Assembly: GCA_029777215.1 (NCBI GenBank)
Contig: JAKOSQ010000356.1
Coordinates: forward strand, 1 to 8,352
DNA from: Bacillota bacterium
GTDB taxonomy: Bacteria > Bacillota > Clostridia > Oscillospirales > Oscillospiraceae
Length of the DNA: 8,352 nt
Direction: 5' to 3'
Numbering within the stretch: position 1 is the first letter of the stretch; every line of letters starts with the position of its first letter. The translations under genes were made by a program, and so were the position numbers. A model generated the notes under the pieces. That model saw nothing but the letters and a program-made list of their open reading frames with translations, made no database searches and had not been told where the DNA came from. This document shows, one piece after another, positions 6,069 through 8,352 of the stretch.

Positions 6069-7844
6069 TCAGACGATGTCGTACTTCTTGAGCAGCTCGG
6101 TGACGACGTTGTTGTCGACCTTCTCCTTGACGATGCCAAGGATCGGGGCGATGGTCGGCAGCAGGAACTCGAGCGGCTTCTGGCCGTCGAGCAGCTTGCT
6201 CGTCGCGTACAGCAGGTCGCGCACGTCATAGACGCTGGCCCAGACCTCCGGCACGCCGCGGTCGACGTTGCAGAGCGTATATACTGCTTCCATGCCGGTG
6301 CGGATGGAATATTCGGTGGTGAAAACGGTGTCACGCGGCGTGTCCGCGAACTGGCCGAGGAAGCCGATGTTGACGCTGCCGTCCGGCACGACCTTCGGGC
6401 GGTCGCCCTCGGCGCGCGGCTCAAAGAACGTGGTGACGTAAGGCATCATGCACGGCGTCGTGTTGCACTCCTTGGTGGCGAGCCGTTCGATATCCCCGTC
6501 GGGGATGCCGATGTGATACAGCCACTCCTCGCAGAGCTCTGCACCGGTGCAGTCGCACATATTCTTCTTGACGAAATCGCCCTTGTCGTCCCAGCAGTTC
6601 AGGCCGTAGACCCAGATCAGGCAGTGATCCTTCGGCTGTTCCTGGAACTGGCCCTGGCGGTTGATCGTCCAGCTGACGAGCCAGCTCGAGCCCTTGCAGG
6701 TGATGATGCCGCCGGTGACGACATTGCCGGAGAGCGGATCGCGCTTGCAGATTTCCTGAATGCGGTCGAGGATCTGCTTGTTGGCGGTGTCGACGGTCCA
6801 GGATTCCCAGCTCGTCTCCTTGATGTCCTTGAAGAACTTCTCGGGGTGGCCGAAGGCCGGGTCCTGCTTGGCGATGGCGGTCCACATCTGGCAGGACGGG
6901 CTCTCGCCGTTTTTGATGGTGACGACTGGCGCGGTGTTCTGGTCGCCGTAGACGGAGCAGTCGCCCTGTGCGCCGTTGGTGATGAAGACGAGGTCGTTTT
7001 CCGTGAGATCGATGGTCTTTTTCTTGCCGCCCTGGGTGTACTCGATCTTCTTTGCGACCTTTCTTTCGGGCTTGCAGTCGCAGACGACGTTCGTGACCGT
7101 GGTGTCGAATTCAATCTTGCCGCCGTGGTCGGTTATGTACTTGCACATCGGCTGGATCATGGACTCATACTGGTTGTAACGGGTGAAACGCAGTGCGGAC
7201 AGATCGGGCAGGCCGTCGATGTGGTGGATGTAGCGCTGCAGATAGAGCTTCATCTCGAGTGCGGAGTGCCATTTCTCAAACGCGAACATCGTCTGCCAGT
7301 AAATCCAGAAGTTCGTGTCGTAGAACTCGTCGTCGAACACGTCGTCGATTGTGGCGTCCTCAAGGTCCTTGTTCGGGGTCATGAAGAGCTTCAAAAGCTG
7401 CATGGCCGCGCCGGACGTGAGGCCGTACTTGCGGTCCGTATGCGCGTCCTCGCCGCGGTTTTCCGTGACGCGGCAGAGGGAGAAGTTCGGGTCATGCTTG
7501 TTGAGCTTATAGTATTCGGAGAAAATTGTCTCTCCGGGGTTGACGATGGAGGGAACGGACTTGAACAGGTCCCACATGCACTCGAAGTGGTTGTCCATCT
7601 CGCGGCCGCCGCGCATGATGAAGCCCTTTCTGGCATCATAAATGCCGTCGCAGGAGCCGCCGGCCAGCGGAAGATGCTCAAAAAGGGTGATGTGGTCGCC
7701 GGGCATCTGGGCGTCGCGGATTAGGAAAATGGCCGCTGCCAGGCCGCCGAGGCCGGTGCCGACAATATATGCGGATTTCTTTTCAATGCCCTCGGGTTTC
7801 TCGGGGGTCGCAAATGCCTCATAGTTACCGCTGCTGTAATACAC
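6069..7844 (-). CDS. ohyA: Oleate hydratase (FAD-dependent fatty acid hydratase, MCRA family)
   Basis: A 591-aa protein, within the family range of about 560-650. GTGLGG (29-34) is the FAD-binding Rossmann motif. RGGREMDNHFECMWDLF (78-94) is the family signature and carries Glu82. Tyr201 lies 119 residues later, the same spacing as the reported catalytic pairs Glu82/Tyr201 (S. aureus) and Glu122/Tyr241 (Elizabethkingia). FWIYWQTMFAFEKWHSALEM (179-198) and RYNQYESMIQPM (222-233) are also typical. The enzyme adds water to the cis-9 double bond of free oleic or linoleic acid, giving 10-hydroxy acids. It is thought to detoxify unsaturated fatty acids at the membrane. The start is GTG at 7844, fixed by a strong ribosome binding site, with no nearby in-frame ATG. 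It is monocistronic in view and convergent with motAB. Confidence 0.95.
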   Translation of the reverse strand: MYYSSGNYEAFATPEKPEGIEKKSAYIVGTGLGGLAAAIFLIRDAQMPGDHITLFEHLPLAGGSCDGIYDARKGFIMRGGREMDNHFECMWDLFKSVPSIVNPGETIFSEYYKLNKHDPNFSLCRVTENRGEDAHTDRKYGLTSGAAMQLLKLFMTPNKDLEDATIDDVFDDEFYDTNFWIYWQTMFAFEKWHSALEMKLYLQRYIHHIDGLPDLSALRFTRYNQYESMIQPMCKYITDHGGKIEFDTTVTNVVCDCKPERKVAKKIEYTQGGKKKTIDLTENDLVFITNGAQGDCSVYGDQNTAPVVTIKNGESPSCQMWTAIAKQDPAFGHPEKFFKDIKETSWESWTVDTANKQILDRIQEICKRDPLSGNVVTGGIITCKGSSWLVSWTINRQGQFQEQPKDHCLIWVYGLNCWDDKGDFVKKNMCDCTGAELCEEWLYHIGIPDGDIERLATKECNTTPCMMPYVTTFFEPRAEGDRPKVVPDGSVNIGFLGQFADTPRDTVFTTEYSIRTGMEAVYTLCNVDRGVPEVWASVYDVRDLLYATSKLLDGQKPLEFLLPTIAPILGIVKEKVDNNVVTELLKKYDIV

Positions 7845-7849
7845 AAAAA

Positions 7850-7858
7850 CTCCTCCTC
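7850..7858 (-). promoter_or_regulatory. Ribosome binding site that fixes the GTG start of oleate hydratase
   Basis: Read on the minus strand, GAGGAGGAG lies 5 nt before GTG 7844, with the AGGAGG core 7 nt away. This is the strongest Shine-Dalgarno sequence in the window and supports the non-ATG start. Confidence 0.85.
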
Positions 7859-7907
7859 AAAAAATCATCTCGGACCGCTGCGTGCACACATTTTTTTCGC
7901 GGCGGTC
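7859..7907 (-). promoter_or_regulatory. Leader hairpin followed by a T tract upstream of oleate hydratase
   Basis: In the minus-strand mRNA, 7907-7898 pairs with 7882-7873 (GACCGC...GCGGTC, 10 positions with one A.C mismatch) across a 15-nt A-rich loop. Eight nucleotides later comes TTTTTT (7864-7859), which abuts the Shine-Dalgarno. This could be a leaky terminator or attenuator, or simply a stabilising stem. The 8-nt gap is longer than in typical terminators. Confidence 0.35.
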
Positions 7908-7925
7908 TGCCCTTTTACAGTTTTT

Positions 7926-7931
7926 ATTATA
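7926..7931 (-). promoter_or_regulatory. Probable -10 box of the oleate hydratase promoter
   Basis: A perfect TATAAT on the minus strand (7931-7926), about 80 nt before the GTG, within an AT-rich patch. No good -35 is seen at 16-18 nt, so the promoter may need an activator. The start would be near 7919. Confidence 0.5.
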
Positions 7932-7978
7932 TCGGATGCCCACGCCCTTGGGTACAGTCAGAACTCCCCGTGTGCTTC

Positions 7979-8034
7979 AATTTTGGACACGGCTGAAACA
8001 TTGCGTGAATTTTGGACATTCGAAATCGTTTGTC
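7979..8034. promoter_or_regulatory. Direct repeats and an imperfect dyad upstream of oleate hydratase
   Basis: AATTTTGGACA occurs at 7979-7989 and again at 8008-8018, 29 bp apart (close to three helical turns). The second copy runs into a 20-bp dyad at 8015-8034, GACA-tt-CGA-aa-TCG-tt-TGTC, in which 14 of 20 positions are symmetric. Both lie 50-100 bp upstream of the TATAAT box, where an activator could bind. No known regulator site is recognised. Confidence 0.35.
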
Positions 8035-8089
8035 TAATTTGTACCGAACGTGCCAGACAAGAGGCGCGGTTTTATGGCAAATTGACAAT

Positions 8090-8141
8090 GTGCCGCGTGT
8101 GGGACCGGCTGGGCCGGCGGCACGCGGCACGCGTGTTTTTT
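8090..8141 (+). terminator. Terminator-like hairpin with T6, no plus-strand gene upstream
   Basis: GTGCCGCGTG (8090-8099) and CACGCGGCAC (8121-8130) are perfect complements. The loop contains a second 5-bp stem, CCGGC/GCCGG (8105-8109 and 8113-8117). GCGTG and TTTTTT (8136-8141) follow. The shape fits an intrinsic terminator on the plus strand, but the 5-nt gap before the T tract and the lack of an upstream plus-strand gene make this uncertain. It lies just before the 101-bp repeats. Confidence 0.45.
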
Positions 8142-8151
8142 GTTGAAATGA

Positions 8152-8352
8152 AGCGATAAGGTTTTCCGGCACGGGCCCCCGCAAGGTCGGAAGACCTTGC
8201 GGGGAAAGGAGCCGGGAATCCGTTTGCGCAGTTTTCCGCTTGCGGGAAACGGAGCGATAAGGTTTTCCGGCACGGGCCCCCGCATGGTCGGAAGACCTTG
8301 CGGGGAAAGGAGCCGGGAATCCGTTTGCGCAGTTTTCCGCTTGCGGGAAACG
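8152..8352. repeat. Tandem repeat, 101-bp period, two copies to the window edge
   Basis: Copy 1 is 8152-8252. Copy 2 is 8253-8352 and lacks one base where the window ends. The 100 comparable positions differ only once (A8184 versus T8285). Each unit starts AGCGATAAGG and holds two hairpins. In copy 1, CCCCGCAAGGTC (8177-8188) and GACCTTGCGGGG (8193-8204) form a perfect 12-bp stem with a GGAA loop. The copy-2 change breaks one pair. The second is GTTTTCCGC/GCGGGAAAC (8231-8239 and 8242-8250) with one T.G. The arms TTCCGGC and GCCGGGAA flank the first hairpin and could close it into a longer stem with a bulge. The period is not a multiple of three, which argues against coding. The number of copies beyond the edge is unknown. 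Confidence 0.9.

Noticed and set aside
5973..7724. 583-codon plus-strand open frame opposite oleate hydratase
   Set aside because: It is antisense to a clear oleate hydratase. Its long length follows from third-position G/C bias, and no recognisable motif or good start site is present.
7927..8285. Two minus-strand open frames that both begin MRGPVPENLIA
   Set aside because: The shared peptide comes only from the 101-bp DNA repeat. The period is not a multiple of three, so the frame shifts from copy to copy, and no ribosome binding site is seen.
8152..8352. CRISPR array
   Set aside because: The whole 101-bp unit is repeated, with no short repeat alternating with unique spacers, and there are no cas genes.

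Overview
The window looks like chromosomal DNA of a GC-rich anaerobic Firmicute, most plausibly a gut Clostridia of the Oscillospiraceae type (Oscillibacter or Intestinimonas-like). This is an inference from the gene mix: beta-oxidation-type CoA enzymes, oleate hydratase, a Cys-rich ferredoxin, HypA and a flagellar stator. Other support comes from strong Shine-Dalgarno sequences, sigma-A-like promoters, intrinsic terminators and codons rich in G/C at the third position. No marker gene fixes the genus.

Left part (1-2267, minus strand). A crotonase-family gene (1349-2170) is followed by the first 365 codons of a FadN-like 3-hydroxyacyl-CoA dehydrogenase (1097 down to 1, running off the left edge). 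They form a probable fatty-acyl-CoA unit. A 251-nt gap between them carries two abutting stem-loops and a separate 9-bp dyad. The crotonase lacks both classical hydratase glutamates and may be an isomerase.

Centre (2171-4007). A 456-nt divergent intergenic region holds promoters in both directions and a 17-bp hairpin. It leads into a plus-strand pair: a 325-aa protein with 22 cysteines (two 4Fe-4S motifs plus a CNCCPCCC cluster) and, 3 nt later, a GTG-started HypA-type nickel/zinc metallochaperone. A clear intrinsic terminator closes the unit.

Right centre (4065-5969). A sigma-A-like promoter, motA and motB encode a flagellar stator, closed by a very strong, probably bidirectional terminator. 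MotB has an unusual Gly/Ser/Thr/Ala-rich linker and tail.

Right part (5970-8352). Oleate hydratase (7844-6069, minus) is convergent with motAB. The 508 nt upstream of it contain no credible gene. They hold a TATAAT box, a leader hairpin followed by a T tract, a pair of 11-bp direct repeats, a 20-bp imperfect dyad, and a perfect 10-bp hairpin followed by T6. I see nothing in 8035-8089. The end is the start of a tandem repeat with a 101-bp period (8152 to the edge), which folds into hairpins and continues past the window.

Nothing here is a recognisable defence system, mobile element, CRISPR array, tRNA or rRNA. The parts most worth a second look are the 101-bp structured repeat, the Cys-rich protein/HypA pair and the glutamate-less crotonase.
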